Positions 5,542 through 5,639 of a stretch of DNA of 5,639 nt are shown here, in pieces (position 1 is the first letter of the stretch; every line of letters starts with the position of its first letter). This DNA is from JBIQKZ01 sp044464765 (lineage in GTDB: Bacteria > Pseudomonadota > Gammaproteobacteria > Burkholderiales > Burkholderiaceae_B): the NCBI GenBank assembly GCA_044464765.1, contig JBIQKZ010000036.1, forward strand, positions 1 to 5,639. Reading direction: 5' to 3'. Position numbers and translations under genes: made by a program. Below the pieces are notes generated by a model. That model was given only the letters and a program-made list of their open reading frames with translations. It was not told where the DNA came from and ran no database searches.

Positions 5542-5639
5542 TTACTTGATGATTTTAGCGACGACGCCGGCGCCCACGGTGCGCCCGCCTTCGCGAATCG
5601 CAAAACGCAGCCCTTCTTCCATGGCGATCGGCGCAATCA
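5542..5639 (-). CDS. tuf: Elongation factor Tu, C-terminal 31 residues (5' part beyond window)
   Basis: EF-Tu is the GTPase that delivers aminoacyl-tRNA to the ribosome. Only the end of domain 3 is present: IAPIAMEEGLRFAIREGG (18 residues) followed by RTVGAGVVAKIIK and a TAA at 5542-5544. This terminal block is nearly invariant in bacterial EF-Tu, so the family call is secure despite its shortness. Betaproteobacteria commonly carry two tuf copies, and the fragment cannot say whether this is tufA or tufB. Its place directly before rpsJ matches the str-S10 arrangement (fusA-tuf-rpsJ), which probably continues to the right. Confidence 0.95.
   Translation of the reverse strand, partial: IAPIAMEEGLRFAIREGGRTVGAGVVAKIIK

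Noticed and set aside
1..5639. Insertion sequence ends, integrase, tRNA or attachment site marking how the middle segment arrived
   Set aside because: No transposase, tRNA gene, long direct repeat or matching terminal repeats were found at either junction by eye.

Overview
The window looks like chromosomal DNA from a betaproteobacterium, most likely of the Alcaligenaceae (Bordetella/Achromobacter/Pusillimonas type). The reasons are the moderately GC-rich sequence, the L3 N-terminus (MSNPTPTPAAHRLGLLGRKV), the 103-residue S10 ending in VEIALQ, and a tripartite-tricarboxylate 'Bug' periplasmic binding protein, a family greatly expanded in that group. The genus is inferred from memory of these protein styles, not from a search.

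Both ends carry the tuf / S10 ribosomal-protein cluster on the minus strand. At the right edge are the last codons of tuf (EF-Tu), then rpsJ (S10). At the left are rplC (L3), rplD (L4) and the first 81 codons of rplW (L23). rplC, rplD and rplW are packed with a 2-base gap and an ATGA overlap, as in a normal S10 operon.

The usual rpsJ-rplC junction is interrupted by about 3.6 kb of non-ribosomal DNA. From left to right this holds: a 243-bp divergent intergenic region (1554-1796); a plus-strand pair, guaD (guanine deaminase, TTG start) overlapping a Bug/TctC-type periplasmic binding protein by ATGA; a 95-bp convergent gap rich in inverted repeats; and a minus-strand TauE/SafE-family membrane permease. 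A good intrinsic-terminator hairpin sits just after rpsJ. A recognisable promoter (TTGCCA-18-TAAAGT with an extended -10 TG) and a structured leader sit in front of rplC. The S10 cluster therefore appears split into two transcription units, tuf-rpsJ and rplC-rplD-rplW onward.

The inserted genes suggest purine-base use. GuaD converts guanine to xanthine and ammonia, and the co-translated binding protein may capture a related or regulatory ligand outside the cell; that link rests on context alone. The permease is convergent with the pair and probably separate. No RNA genes, insertion sequences, CRISPR arrays or phage genes were seen. The items most worth a second look are the split ribosomal operon with its new leader, the guaD-Bug pair, and the near-perfect palindrome upstream of guaD.
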